Assembly: GCA_003989085.1 (NCBI GenBank)
Contig: RXIV01000001.1
Span: 1 to 64,000, forward strand
Direction of reading: 5' to 3'
Source of the DNA: Candidatus Competibacteraceae bacterium
GTDB taxonomy: Bacteria > Pseudomonadota > Gammaproteobacteria > Competibacterales > Competibacteraceae
Length of the DNA: 64,000 nucleotides
In this document: piece by piece, positions 1 through 8,595 of the stretch
Layout: every line of letters starts with the position of its first letter
Position numbering within the stretch: the first letter of the stretch is position 1
Translations under genes and position numbers: made by a program
The notes under the pieces: model-generated
Database searches by the model: none
Seen by the model: the letters and a program-made list of their open reading frames with translations, nothing else
What the model was told of the DNA's origin: nothing

Positions 1-1269
1 GGACTGTTCGGCTGCCGCCGCAACAGTCGCCGTCCGCGAGGACAACGTCTGGACGCTCTGGGTGGTCTGGACGCTGATGGCCGACAATCCGGTGACTGCC
101 GAAGCGACTGTCCCCGTATAACCAACCATTTGGCCGATAATGCCTTGAAGCTTTTCGACGAAGCGGTTGAAATGGCGGGCCAGGTCGCTGATCTCATGGA
201 CGCCGGACACCGCCAGTCGTTGGGTCAGGTCGCCATCACCCTCGGCAATATCCTTGAACATCGCCACCAGATGATGAATCGGCCGGATAATGCTGGTCGC
301 CATGACCAGCGCGAACACCAGTGCCATGCACAGCACCCCCAGCAGGCCGGCGACAATTCCCCACGAGTTGAGGATCGCCTCGTGTTCCAGTTGGGCAGTT
401 TTTGCCAGAATGCTGCTGATCTCGATCCGAACCAGTGCTTCCAGATCATCAACCACGCTAGTGGCGACTTGCCAGAACTCGGCTGGTTTTATTCCAAAGT
501 CGCCGCTGTGGGAGTGGTCCAGCACGATGCGGATTGTCCGGTTCATTTGCCGCCAGTCCGGCTGGTCGGCGAATCCTTTGATCCGATTGACGCTCTCAGG
601 AAGGAGGGTCAACGCCTTGGAGGACAGGTTGGCGTCAATGCCGCCCTTGAGCCGCAGCACGGTCATCACCTGTTCTTCCGACAAGGGTTGGTTGACTCCC
701 AGGATTCCCGAAACCGTGGCGCGGAGAATGCCGGCATTTTCCTTGGCGCTTTCCAGTACCAGCAGCGAGGTCAAGGTCTTGCCGACGCCTTTGCTCGTTG
801 GAGTGTTGGCGATAGCGTTCATCAACTGTAGAAGCCGATCAATTTTTTCGCTGTACCGCGAAATCGCCACCGTCGGTTCGGTCACGGTTGCGCCGATCTC
901 GCTGCGGAGAGTGTCGATCCCGAACATTTCCGGGGCGTACTGGCGTTGCTTGCCGACACCAAGATTGCTGGCGTTTAGCGCCGCACGGAACGGCTCCAGA
1001 CGGGCGTCGGTTTTGCGGCGTTGCCCGTCCAGTTCAGTGCGGGTCAATGCGCCGGTTAGGAGCATTGAAGTGCGGCCACGTTCCCGCTGCAATTCGGTGA
1101 TAAGGTCACTGGCGGCCTGAAAGCAAATAACATTGCGACTCATATTTTGGGCCAGGGTGCTGGTCTGGACGCTTTCAGAGACGATCCCAATTCCACCGAG
1201 CAGAATCAGCAGGAGTGGAAACAGTGTGGTCACCAGAATGCTGGCGCGAATGGACAGGTTCAATTTCAT
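1..1269 (-). CDS. Methyl-accepting chemotaxis protein with NIT-like sensor (partial, C-terminus beyond window)
   Basis: Reading from 1269 leftwards stays open to base 1, giving 423 residues without a stop. The N-terminus has a transmembrane segment (residues about 9-30), then a long helical periplasmic region with an LQRERG motif near residue 60, typical of nitrate/nitrite-sensing (NIT) domains. A second membrane segment near residues 305-330 is followed by a HAMP segment ending in DGDLTQRL, and the start of the methyl-accepting signalling helix ending in AAAAEQS. The protein should relay a periplasmic signal to CheA/CheW. The ligand assignment is inferred from the domain type only. The signalling hairpin lies outside the window. 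Confidence 0.88.
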   Translation of the reverse strand, partial: MKLNLSIRASILVTTLFPLLLILLGGIGIVSESVQTSTLAQNMSRNVICFQAASDLITELQRERGRTSMLLTGALTRTELDGQRRKTDARLEPFRAALNASNLGVGKQRQYAPEMFGIDTLRSEIGATVTEPTVAISRYSEKIDRLLQLMNAIANTPTSKGVGKTLTSLLVLESAKENAGILRATVSGILGVNQPLSEEQVMTVLRLKGGIDANLSSKALTLLPESVNRIKGFADQPDWRQMNRTIRIVLDHSHSGDFGIKPAEFWQVATSVVDDLEALVRIEISSILAKTAQLEHEAILNSWGIVAGLLGVLCMALVFALVMATSIIRPIHHLVAMFKDIAEGDGDLTQRLAVSGVHEISDLARHFNRFVEKLQGIIGQMVGYTGTVASAVTGLSAISVQTTQSVQTLSSRTATVAAAAEQS

Positions 1270-1432
1270 CCGGTTTTCCACAGGAAACTTTGGTCTCAAG
1301 AGCTAAGGCTTCAGAGTGTGAATAGCAATTTTGGAGGCTGTATCAGGCGATGTGAAAAATCAAGTTATGTTTTCCAAACTGCTTTTTATCGAAGTAAAGG
1401 GCTCATTTTTATCCTATCCGGCGCGGATGGGA

Positions 1433-2164
1433 CTAAGCGCCGGCAATCACGCGCAAGCCAATGAACAATAAGTCCGGCTCCAGCCGATAATGACCTTGCA
1501 AATGCGGCAAGACCAGCATTCCACCGCCACCGGTCAGTAGTCGCAATCCCGGCCCATGAGTCGCCGCCATTCGCTCGGTAATCCCGTCAATCGCCGCCGC
1601 GACTGCATAGACCGTTCCGCCCCAGACTCCATCACGCGTATTATGGCCGAATAAGCGCACTGCGCCGGTTTCTGGGGGAATCTGTCGGGTTTCCCGATAC
1701 AGCGCCTCGCGCATTAACCGTATTCCCGGAAAAATGACACCGCCCAAATGCTGTCCATCCGCCGCCAGCGCGTCTATCGTGACCGCCGTCCCACAATCCA
1801 CTATGTAACTGGTCTGCCCGGTCAACGCTCGCGCCGCAATCATCGCCACCCAGCGATCTGCGCCCATCCGCTCCGGTTCAGCATAAGCGTTGCGAACTCC
1901 AAAGGCCGCAGCAGAGGGCGCCGCAAATTCAGCATCAATCGCCCAAGTCTGTTGAATCCAATGGGCTAATGCCGCCCGGACTGAGGGACCGGCCACACTG
2001 ACAATCAATACTCGCTGCGGGCGCGGCAACTCTTGCCACAAACGGGCCGCCAGTTCAGGCCAGCTTTCCTTGCCATGCCGGGCCTGTCCACGCCGCCGGA
2101 ATTTGCCCTGTTCACAACTGACCCATTTAATCCGGCTGTTGCCGACATCTGCCAACAGTATCAC
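1433..2164 (-). CDS. coaX: Type III pantothenate kinase
   Basis: CoaX phosphorylates pantothenate, the first step of coenzyme A synthesis, in the cytoplasm. The 243-residue product has the family ATP site DVGNSRIKW at residues 6-14, the GADRW motif near residue 100 and DCGTAVT near residue 123. Type III kinases belong to the ASKHA fold and normally need a monovalent cation. The start is GTG at 2164, overlapping the birA stop codon by GTGA, so the two are translationally coupled. A birA-coaX pair is a common gammaproteobacterial arrangement where coaA is absent. Confidence 0.95.
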   Translation of the reverse strand: MILLADVGNSRIKWVSCEQGKFRRRGQARHGKESWPELAARLWQELPRPQRVLIVSVAGPSVRAALAHWIQQTWAIDAEFAAPSAAAFGVRNAYAEPERMGADRWVAMIAARALTGQTSYIVDCGTAVTIDALAADGQHLGGVIFPGIRLMREALYRETRQIPPETGAVRLFGHNTRDGVWGGTVYAVAAAIDGITERMAATHGPGLRLLTGGGGMLVLPHLQGHYRLEPDLLFIGLRVIAGA

Positions 2165-2973
2165 GATTCGACTCTCAGACTGATTTCACCGCCAATATAC
2201 GGCTTCACCTCGCCGGACTCGCTTTCCAGCAGCAAGGCGCCGGTTTCATCAACGCCACGGGCAATACCGGTTACAGTACTATTGAGCATTTGCAAGCGCA
2301 CCCGCCGCCCGGCGATGATGTCAAATTTGGCCCATTCTCCAACAAAATCGGCAAAACCACCCTGCTCAAACCGGGTAAAAATTTCGACCAGCTCATTGAT
2401 CAGCGTTGCCGCAATCGAGTTGCGGAAAATAGCGGTTGTCGCCAGAATTTCGCGTAAATCCACCCACGGCTGATCAATCAGTTCGCCAATAAATGGCGGT
2501 AGGTTTATATTCAAACCAATTCCAGCCACGACATAAAATTCGCCAGAACCTCCGCCGGATTCCAGCAGAATGCCGCCGAGTTTGCGCTCCCGCCACCACA
2601 CGTCATTCGGCCATTTGAGGCCAACCTCGGCGACGCCAAGGGTTTGCACGGTACGGGCTGCGGCAATCCCGGTCGCCAGACTCAGACCACTGAGTGCGTC
2701 CGGCGGCAAGTGGAAACGCCACAATAGCGACAGCGCCAGACTGGCCCCAAAGGGTGTTTGCCAACGCCGTCCCAGCCTGCCCCGACCCGCGCTCTGCTGT
2801 TCCGCCAGACAGACCGCGCCGCTTGGCCAATCTTCCCGCGCTCCCGCTTGCAAATAAGCATTGGTGGAGTCCAGCATCGGAAACAGTTCCAGCCGGCTTA
2901 ATGCCGATTGTGCCGTAGCCGTTAATCCGGCCAAGATGTGCTCCCGATCCAGCAATTCCAGTACGCTGCTCAT
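2161..2973 (-). CDS. birA: Biotin--[acetyl-CoA-carboxylase] ligase, catalytic form without the N-terminal HTH
   Basis: This enzyme makes biotinyl-AMP and attaches biotin to the AccB carrier protein. From ATG 2973 it is 270 residues. The nucleotide/biotin loop GRGRLGRRW is near residue 63 and KWPNDVWW near residue 114. The roughly 65-residue winged-helix DNA-binding domain of E. coli BirA is absent, so it is probably not a repressor. The frame stays open to 3087, but that extension runs through a terminator hairpin and has no helix-turn-helix character, so ATG 2973 (GGAA upstream) is preferred. It is coupled to coaX downstream. Confidence 0.92.
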   Translation of the reverse strand: MSSVLELLDREHILAGLTATAQSALSRLELFPMLDSTNAYLQAGAREDWPSGAVCLAEQQSAGRGRLGRRWQTPFGASLALSLLWRFHLPPDALSGLSLATGIAAARTVQTLGVAEVGLKWPNDVWWRERKLGGILLESGGGSGEFYVVAGIGLNINLPPFIGELIDQPWVDLREILATTAIFRNSIAATLINELVEIFTRFEQGGFADFVGEWAKFDIIAGRRVRLQMLNSTVTGIARGVDETGALLLESESGEVKPYIGGEISLRVES

Positions 2974-2995
2974 CGATTTATTCCGCTTGGGCGTC

Positions 2996-3031
2996 AATAA
3001 AAACCGCTTTCCCCCTTGCAGAGGAAAGCGG
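2996..3031 (-). terminator. Rho-independent terminator of the ccoI-ccoS-microORF transcript
   Basis: On the minus strand a 9-bp perfect stem (CCGCTTTCC paired with GGAAAGCGG, plus-strand arms 3004-3012 and 3023-3031) encloses a 10-nt loop and is followed by TTTTTATT. It lies about 70 nt after the 33-codon ORF and about 23 nt before the birA start, so it should separate the cco genes from birA-coaX. Confidence 0.8.
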
Positions 3032-3101
3032 CTGGTTACAACGGGCCGCTTTAAAGCTGCGACTTTTATTTCATCCCTTTCCTGCAAGAACGGACGGGGA
3101 G

Positions 3102-3203
3102 TCAGAACAGGTTATTCCACGGGACGACTGAAAGAAAACTCAGCCAAGACGCAACAATCAGGATAAAAATAATGGTCAGCGGGAAGTTTTCAAAACTGAA
3201 CAT
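3102..3203 (-). CDS. 33-residue single-pass membrane microprotein behind ccoS (unannotated type)
   Basis: An ATG at 3203 is preceded by an excellent ribosome-binding site (AGGAG, 9 nt upstream) and opens a 33-codon frame ending TGA at 3102-3104. The product starts MFSFENFPLT, has one hydrophobic helix (IIFILIVASWLSFLSVV, residues 11-27) and a short polar tail WNNLF. It sits 47 nt after ccoS on the same strand and before a terminator, so it is probably the last gene of the ccoI-ccoS transcript. Position and size suggest a small cbb3-oxidase-related subunit or assembly peptide comparable with CcoM/CcoQ-type peptides, but I recognise no family and the role is inference. Confidence 0.6.
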   Translation of the reverse strand: MFSFENFPLTIIFILIVASWLSFLSVVPWNNLF

Positions 3204-3250
3204 GGTTAATTATCTCCTAGCAGGTTTAGTGAAAATGCAGCCGGTTTTAC

Positions 3251-3448
3251 TCAGCTATCCAGGGTATGATCATCATTCCGACGCTGACTGGAATGAGGAA
3301 TGCGCGGGTCATCGTCGTCCATCAAAATCCGGTGGGCCGGGCCGTCCAGATCATCGAACTGGCCGGTGCGCACCGCCCACAGAAAGGCCCAGAGCGCTAC
3401 ACCCATGACACCCAGCGCCATTGGAATCAATAGATACAGAATCCGCAT
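3251..3448 (-). CDS. ccoS: cbb3-type cytochrome oxidase assembly protein CcoS
   Basis: The 65-residue protein has the CcoS layout: a single N-terminal membrane helix (MRILYLLIPMALGVMGVALW) followed by the short conserved FxWAVRTGQFDDLDGPAHRIL-type region and a variable polar tail. CcoS is needed to insert cofactors into the cbb3 oxidase catalytic subunit. It begins 35 nt after the ccoI stop codon, matching the usual ccoIS order. The oxidase structural genes ccoNOQP are not in this window. Confidence 0.93.
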   Translation of the reverse strand: MRILYLLIPMALGVMGVALWAFLWAVRTGQFDDLDGPAHRILMDDDDPRIPHSSQRRNDDHTLDS

Positions 3449-3483
3449 GAGGCAACTCCTCCCATTTTAAGACGGCTGTCCAT

Positions 3484-5943
3484 TCAGGATTGCCGGAGCC
3501 GCAGCGCATTCACCACAACCAGCAGCGAACTGAACGACATGCCGAGCGCCGACATCCACGGGGTCAGCCAGCCTCCTGCCGCCAGTGGCACCGCCAGCAG
3601 ATTGTATCCGATAGCCCAAGCGAAGTTCTCGCGCATGATCAATAAGGTTTGCCGGGCCTTGTCCACCCCGGACACCAGATGCTCTAGCCGTTCGGTCAGC
3701 AGAATCATGTCTGCCGTGGCGTGAGCCAGCTGAGCGCCGCTGCCCATCGCCAGCGAAACCTGTGCGGCGGCCAGCACCGGCGCATCATTGACCCCGTCAC
3801 CGACCATCGCCACAATTGCGCCCTGCTGCTGCCATTCGCGCAGCCGATCCAGCTTGTCCTGCGGAGTCATCCCACCGGAGGCCTCGGTAATCCCGACTTC
3901 GCGGGCAATGTGCGCTACCGTCTCCTGACGGTCGCCGCTCAACAACGCCACCTTCAGCCCCCGCGCCTGCAACGCCGCGACTGCGGTCGCTGCGCCGGGC
4001 CGCAAGGCGTCGGTCAAACGGAACCAGGCCAATAAGCCGGTTTCATCGCCCAGCGCCACCCAGATGCCGGCGGCGTCGCCATCCGTCCGCTGCTCCGCCG
4101 TTGTTGCGCCGCCCAACCCCGCCGCAAAGCCAGGTCGGCCAATCCGGTAGCAACGCCCGTTAATCCAGCCTTCGACACCGCTGCCGGGTGTGTTCTTCAA
4201 GGCGGTCGCAGTCAGAATTACCGGCCCGGCGACTTCGGCCAGAGCGCGCCCGACCGGGTGTTCGGAGCCGCGCTCCAAGGCGACCGCCAGCGCCAAACTC
4301 TGTTGCGGGTCCAGATCGGCCACCGGTTCCACCGCCACCACCTGTGGTCGGCCATAGGTCAGGGTGCCGGTCTTGTCGAAAATGACGTGGGTGGTCCGCG
4401 CCAGTGTTTCCAAGGCATGACCTCGCGTAGTCAACACGCCCAGCCGGGTCAATGCGCCTGTGGCCGCGACAATCGCGGTCGGGGTCGCCAGTGACAGCGC
4501 GCATGGGCAGCTCACCACCAGGACCGCTAGGGTAATACGGAAAGCGGTATCGAAATCGCTGAGCGTCCACCACGCGGCAAAGACCGCCGCCGCCACGACC
4601 AATAAGGCAGTGACAAACTGGCTGGCGATCCGGTCCGCCAGCAAGGCTAGACGCGGCTTCTCACTCTGGGCGCGATCCAGCAGCCGCACAATCGCCGACA
4701 GTGCGGTATCGCCGCCGACCTTCTCGATCCGCATCACCAGCGGGCTTTCGACATTGACCGAACCGCCGATCAGCGTTTCGCCAAGCTGCTTGGACAATGG
4801 CAGGCTTTCGCCGGTGAGCAGCGATTCATCAACGCTGCTCACTCCTTCCAGCACCCGACCATCGGCGGGGATGGTGGCGCCGGGCCGCAGCAGCACCCGG
4901 TCGCCGGGGACGAGTTCGGCAATCGGCACGATGGTTTCGCCGCCTGCATCATCCAGCCGGGTGGTCATGGCCGGCAGCATTCGCACCAGCGCCTCGGAAA
5001 TCTGGCCGGCCCGATGCCGGGCCGTCATTTCCAGAAACCGTCCGGTCAGCAGAAAAAATACGAACATGGTGACGGAATCGTAATAAACCTCGCCGCCGCC
5101 TTGTGTGGTGTACCAGACGCTGGCGATAAAAGCAGCGCTGATCGCCAAGGTCACTGGCACATCCATGCCTAATTGCCGATTTCGTAGATCACGCCACGCC
5201 GCAATGAAAAACGGTTGTGCGGCATAGCCAATGACCGGCACGGTTAAAATCAGGCAAATCCAGCGCAGAAAATCCTGAATCCAGGATTCCATCCCCTGAT
5301 AATCGCCGGCGTAGAGTCCAACCGCCAGCATCATCACCTGCATCGATCCAATACCGGCCACCGCCAGTCGGCGCAAGGCAATGGTGCGTTCACGTTTCTG
5401 CACCGCCTCCTGCCGATTAGGATCAAAAGGATGTGCAACATAGCCAATTGCGGCAATGGCTGTAAGAATCGCGCTGAGTTTGATCTGCTGTTCGTCCCAA
5501 CGTACTTGGGCGCGGTGAGTGGAATAGTTGACCCGAAATTCCAGAACGCCCGGCAGCGCATTAACGTGTCGTTCACTAAGCCAGACGCAGGCGGCGCAGA
5601 CGATCCCTTCCAGCATTAACGCAGCTTCGCGGAGATGTTCGCCCTCAATGCGAACAAAGCTCTTTTGCAAATCGGCCCGGTCATATAACGCCAATTCACG
5701 CAGTTGCTCCGGGATTAAATCCTCGGCCCGTTGGGAGTGCGTCGTGCGATGATGGTAGAAGTCGGTGAGTCCAGCAGCGACAATTGCTTCCGCCACGGCT
5801 TCACAACCGTGGCAGCACATTGGTTGGCGCTGACCGTCAATGACGACAGCAAAATGGGCATTGGGTGGAACCGGCAAACCACAGTGGAAGCAGTCCAGTC
5901 TGGAATCGGTAACAGGCGTGGGGGGTACGACAGCGGTGAGCAT
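3484..5943 (-). CDS. ccoI: Copper-transporting P1B-type ATPase for cbb3 oxidase (CcoI/FixI)
   Basis: This 819-residue ATPase exports copper across the inner membrane for cbb3 oxidase assembly. In order it shows an N-terminal cysteine-rich domain (CFHCG at 18-22, CCHGC at 43-47), an HMA metal site CAAC at 116-119, eight predicted membrane helices, the ion-channel motif CPC near residue 480, the phosphorylated aspartate in DKTGTLT near 522, an HP nucleotide motif and the hinge GDGVNDAP near 713. The extra N-terminal cysteine domain and the adjacent ccoS mark it as the CcoI type rather than the general CopA type. No ccoG or ccoH is adjacent. Confidence 0.94.
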   Translation of the reverse strand: MLTAVVPPTPVTDSRLDCFHCGLPVPPNAHFAVVIDGQRQPMCCHGCEAVAEAIVAAGLTDFYHHRTTHSQRAEDLIPEQLRELALYDRADLQKSFVRIEGEHLREAALMLEGIVCAACVWLSERHVNALPGVLEFRVNYSTHRAQVRWDEQQIKLSAILTAIAAIGYVAHPFDPNRQEAVQKRERTIALRRLAVAGIGSMQVMMLAVGLYAGDYQGMESWIQDFLRWICLILTVPVIGYAAQPFFIAAWRDLRNRQLGMDVPVTLAISAAFIASVWYTTQGGGEVYYDSVTMFVFFLLTGRFLEMTARHRAGQISEALVRMLPAMTTRLDDAGGETIVPIAELVPGDRVLLRPGATIPADGRVLEGVSSVDESLLTGESLPLSKQLGETLIGGSVNVESPLVMRIEKVGGDTALSAIVRLLDRAQSEKPRLALLADRIASQFVTALLVVAAAVFAAWWTLSDFDTAFRITLAVLVVSCPCALSLATPTAIVAATGALTRLGVLTTRGHALETLARTTHVIFDKTGTLTYGRPQVVAVEPVADLDPQQSLALAVALERGSEHPVGRALAEVAGPVILTATALKNTPGSGVEGWINGRCYRIGRPGFAAGLGGATTAEQRTDGDAAGIWVALGDETGLLAWFRLTDALRPGAATAVAALQARGLKVALLSGDRQETVAHIAREVGITEASGGMTPQDKLDRLREWQQQGAIVAMVGDGVNDAPVLAAAQVSLAMGSGAQLAHATADMILLTERLEHLVSGVDKARQTLLIMRENFAWAIGYNLLAVPLAAGGWLTPWMSALGMSFSSLLVVVNALRLRQS

Positions 5944-6037
5944 GAGCGTCTACCGGTTTCCTATACAGCGTAGGGGATTAAATCATTTGGAGAGAGGAAG
6001 CCAACCCATCAGGAAGGCGTTGAAGAACTCAGGCGAT

Positions 6038-7075
6038 TCATGATGGCGGCCGATTAAGGCGTTGCAGGTTGTGTATGATTTGAATCAACTCGCGCTCGGT
6101 CAGTGGTTGATCGGAATCCTCCAGCACCGTGGGGTCAGGTGGTGCGCCGGCGTGTCGGCGCTGCGCGTACTGACGGGCGGCGTGCAGCAGCATTGGCCCC
6201 GCGCCGTGCCGCCACAGAAACCGGGAACTGGCTTGCAGGTGATCGATCAACCGGCGTGGTTCGCCTGCACGGGGCATCAGCACTGGCCCCAGTCGCTGGC
6301 TGTAATGCCACAGCCCGGCCAGCAGGGTCACTATCAGCCCCAGCAACGGCATCCAGGCGTGCTGCCACAGCAGTTGCGCCAGCGACGGCGCCAACATCCG
6401 GTATTGCAGCCAGACAGCGCCGCCCGGATGCTGCTCCAGCAGCGCCCATAGCCAATCGGCGTGATCGTGATCCATCAGCCGGTCATTGCCAAACAGGTCA
6501 AGGTCAGTCAGCAGCGTCACCCGGCCCCGGCCCCAGCGCAGCGGCAACCACGGCGCATCGTTGAGGCGCAGATCAGACTGAAAGCGGAGCTGAAACGACG
6601 GAGCAACATCGGGATCAGCCGCACCCTTCAGCGTGACCGTCACCGGGTCGTAAACCGCTGTTTCAACCCGATGACTGCGGACATGCAGCGCATTGAGCAG
6701 ATGATCCAGACCCCGGTCTGGCTCCTGTTCCTGCTGCACCGCGATCAGCAAATGCCCGCCTTGCTCCACCCAGTCCAGCAAGCGTTGACTGGCGGCGGCG
6801 TTCAGGGCGTAAGTCGGAATCGCCATCAGTACGGTATCAGCAGGATCGAGCGGATCGGGCAATTCATCCAGCCGACGCACGCTGTGAACCGTCCGGCCCA
6901 GCCGGGTCAACAGCCGCTCCGCCGCATAAAATGGGTTGCGCTGGACCGCTTCGCCATAACCGGCGTACACCTCTTCGCTGCGCTGGATCAGCTGCTGACT
7001 CAGCCACCACGCCAGGCTGCCGGCCAGCAGCAGCGCCAGCAGCGTCAACGGCAGTAACCAGGTGCGGCGGCTCAT
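6038..7075 (-). CDS. DUF4350 domain-containing membrane protein
   Basis: From ATG 7075 this is 345 residues. A membrane helix at residues 5-25 is followed by a GATase-like extracytoplasmic domain of the DUF4350 type (LLDWVEQGGHLLIAV near residue 100) and a second helix near residue 245, then a basic helical tail ending in a polar segment. The start overlaps the stop of the DUF4129 gene (ATGA), so the two are coupled. The ORF could extend upstream to 7123 but that would overlap the neighbour by 52 nt. Function is unknown; in many bacteria this family sits with DUF4129, MoxR and DUF58 genes. Confidence 0.78.
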   Translation of the reverse strand: MSRRTWLLPLTLLALLLAGSLAWWLSQQLIQRSEEVYAGYGEAVQRNPFYAAERLLTRLGRTVHSVRRLDELPDPLDPADTVLMAIPTYALNAAASQRLLDWVEQGGHLLIAVQQEQEPDRGLDHLLNALHVRSHRVETAVYDPVTVTLKGAADPDVAPSFQLRFQSDLRLNDAPWLPLRWGRGRVTLLTDLDLFGNDRLMDHDHADWLWALLEQHPGGAVWLQYRMLAPSLAQLLWQHAWMPLLGLIVTLLAGLWHYSQRLGPVLMPRAGEPRRLIDHLQASSRFLWRHGAGPMLLHAARQYAQRRHAGAPPDPTVLEDSDQPLTERELIQIIHNLQRLNRPPS

Positions 7076-8595
7076 GCCGGCCACTCGCCGCCGACGGCGA
7101 AATAGCGGGGCCATTGCTGGCACAGGGTTTGGGCAACAGCCGCGTCCGGTGGGCGATGAGCATAGGCGACGGCTTGCCAGCTGCGGGTCAGGCGGTGGAA
7201 GAAGTCGCGTAGTTCCGGGTCAGCCAGGTGGCGTGCCGCCAACCGCAGACAGTCCTCTTCGGTGGCGCTGGCTGGGGTCGGCAAGCGGTAGTGGGTCGCC
7301 AGTCCGGCCAGGCTACCTTGATAAAGCATCCGCACCGCCTCACGGGACTGGCCGGCGATCCACAGCCGCCACGCCTCGTCGGCCAGATCCGCCGATGGAG
7401 GAGAAATTGCCTCATAGCGGCCTTGCGCGAGTAACGGGGACGGTTGGATCGAACGCCGTCGAATACGGGCCAGGGCGCGGGGCGCTTTCCGCAGCGCCCA
7501 CCAGCCAACCACAGCCAGAAACAGACCGAAGGCAAACCACAGCAGCATTTCGACCGCCCCGGCGAACCACTGGGCCAACAGGTCATGGCGGAATGGCGGT
7601 TCGGGTGCTGCTCCCGACGGTTCATCCTCCCGGAATCGCCAGCGTTGCCGCCATTCGCAGGGTTGCAATGGCGGTTCGCGCAGGACTTCCTCCAGCGCCT
7701 GTTTGACCGGGCTAGGCGATTGGGCCAGTTCGGCTTCGCGGACCCGGCGTTGCTCGCATAGGGAGAGTTCGTCATGGTCAGCCCGGCTCATTCCCGGAGC
7801 GGTCAGCAGGCTCAGTCCCACGACCAGCACCGCCAGCCTCGCCACCGTCCGGCCTGGTCCAGCCCATCGTGCGGCCATCCGCCGGAAGCCCAGTTCCAGA
7901 TCCCACGCCTCCAGTCTGGTGCGCCGGTTCAGATACAGCGCAAAACCGGCGGCCACGTAGCACGGCTCGACCAGGCTCATTCCGCAGAAACCGATGATGT
8001 TCAGCCACAGTTGCCCCCAGGCGCTGCCGTCGTCCAGCAGATCGCCAAATTCCAGGGCGACCACATCGGGGATCAGTAGCCAGACCAGCATCAACAACGC
8101 GAAATCCAGCGCCGCTTCCACATTGGCGCAGACCAAGGTCAACCAGACCGCCGGTCCCCGCCCCGGTTGACCCAGATCGCGCAGTCGTTGCCGGCGGGCC
8201 TTGCCGGACAGACCCTCCAGTTGCGAAACCGGCAGAACGAAGGATCGGGCCAGATCAAAGCGTCGCCAGGTGAGCGCGGCTATCAGTTGGCGGAACAGCA
8301 GCCGGGGCAATTCCCGCCGAAACTGGCGACGGCTGGGCGGATCGCCAAACAGGGCATGACCGAGAAGGTACAGCGGAGCCCGATCCAGCCAGGGTTTGAG
8401 CCACCACAGCAACCACGGAATGAGCCACCAGTTCCCCCAGCACAGCAGGTGCAGCAGCAGGAACAGCGGCAGCGCCACCGTAAACCACGCGCCATAAACC
8501 GGCCCGATCCAGTGACGCACCATCGCGACGCCCAGATCAGTTGCTTCCCAGGGATTGCGTAGGCGCAAAGCGACCGTTGCCGATTCAAGCGACAT
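7072..8595 (-). CDS. DUF4129 domain-containing integral membrane protein
   Basis: From ATG 8595 the product is 507 residues (GTG one codon earlier is an alternative). It has about six hydrophobic helices in the first 280 residues, a periplasmic charged stretch, another membrane helix near residues 345-370 and a C-terminal cytoplasmic DUF4129 domain (AWRLWIAGQSREAVRMLY). The DUF4129 module is usually linked to transglutaminase-like or MoxR/DUF58 membrane systems. It overlaps the SpoIIM-like gene by 11 nt and DUF4350 by 4 nt. Specific role unknown. Confidence 0.8.
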   Translation of the reverse strand: MSLESATVALRLRNPWEATDLGVAMVRHWIGPVYGAWFTVALPLFLLLHLLCWGNWWLIPWLLWWLKPWLDRAPLYLLGHALFGDPPSRRQFRRELPRLLFRQLIAALTWRRFDLARSFVLPVSQLEGLSGKARRQRLRDLGQPGRGPAVWLTLVCANVEAALDFALLMLVWLLIPDVVALEFGDLLDDGSAWGQLWLNIIGFCGMSLVEPCYVAAGFALYLNRRTRLEAWDLELGFRRMAARWAGPGRTVARLAVLVVGLSLLTAPGMSRADHDELSLCEQRRVREAELAQSPSPVKQALEEVLREPPLQPCEWRQRWRFREDEPSGAAPEPPFRHDLLAQWFAGAVEMLLWFAFGLFLAVVGWWALRKAPRALARIRRRSIQPSPLLAQGRYEAISPPSADLADEAWRLWIAGQSREAVRMLYQGSLAGLATHYRLPTPASATEEDCLRLAARHLADPELRDFFHRLTRSWQAVAYAHRPPDAAVAQTLCQQWPRYFAVGGEWPA

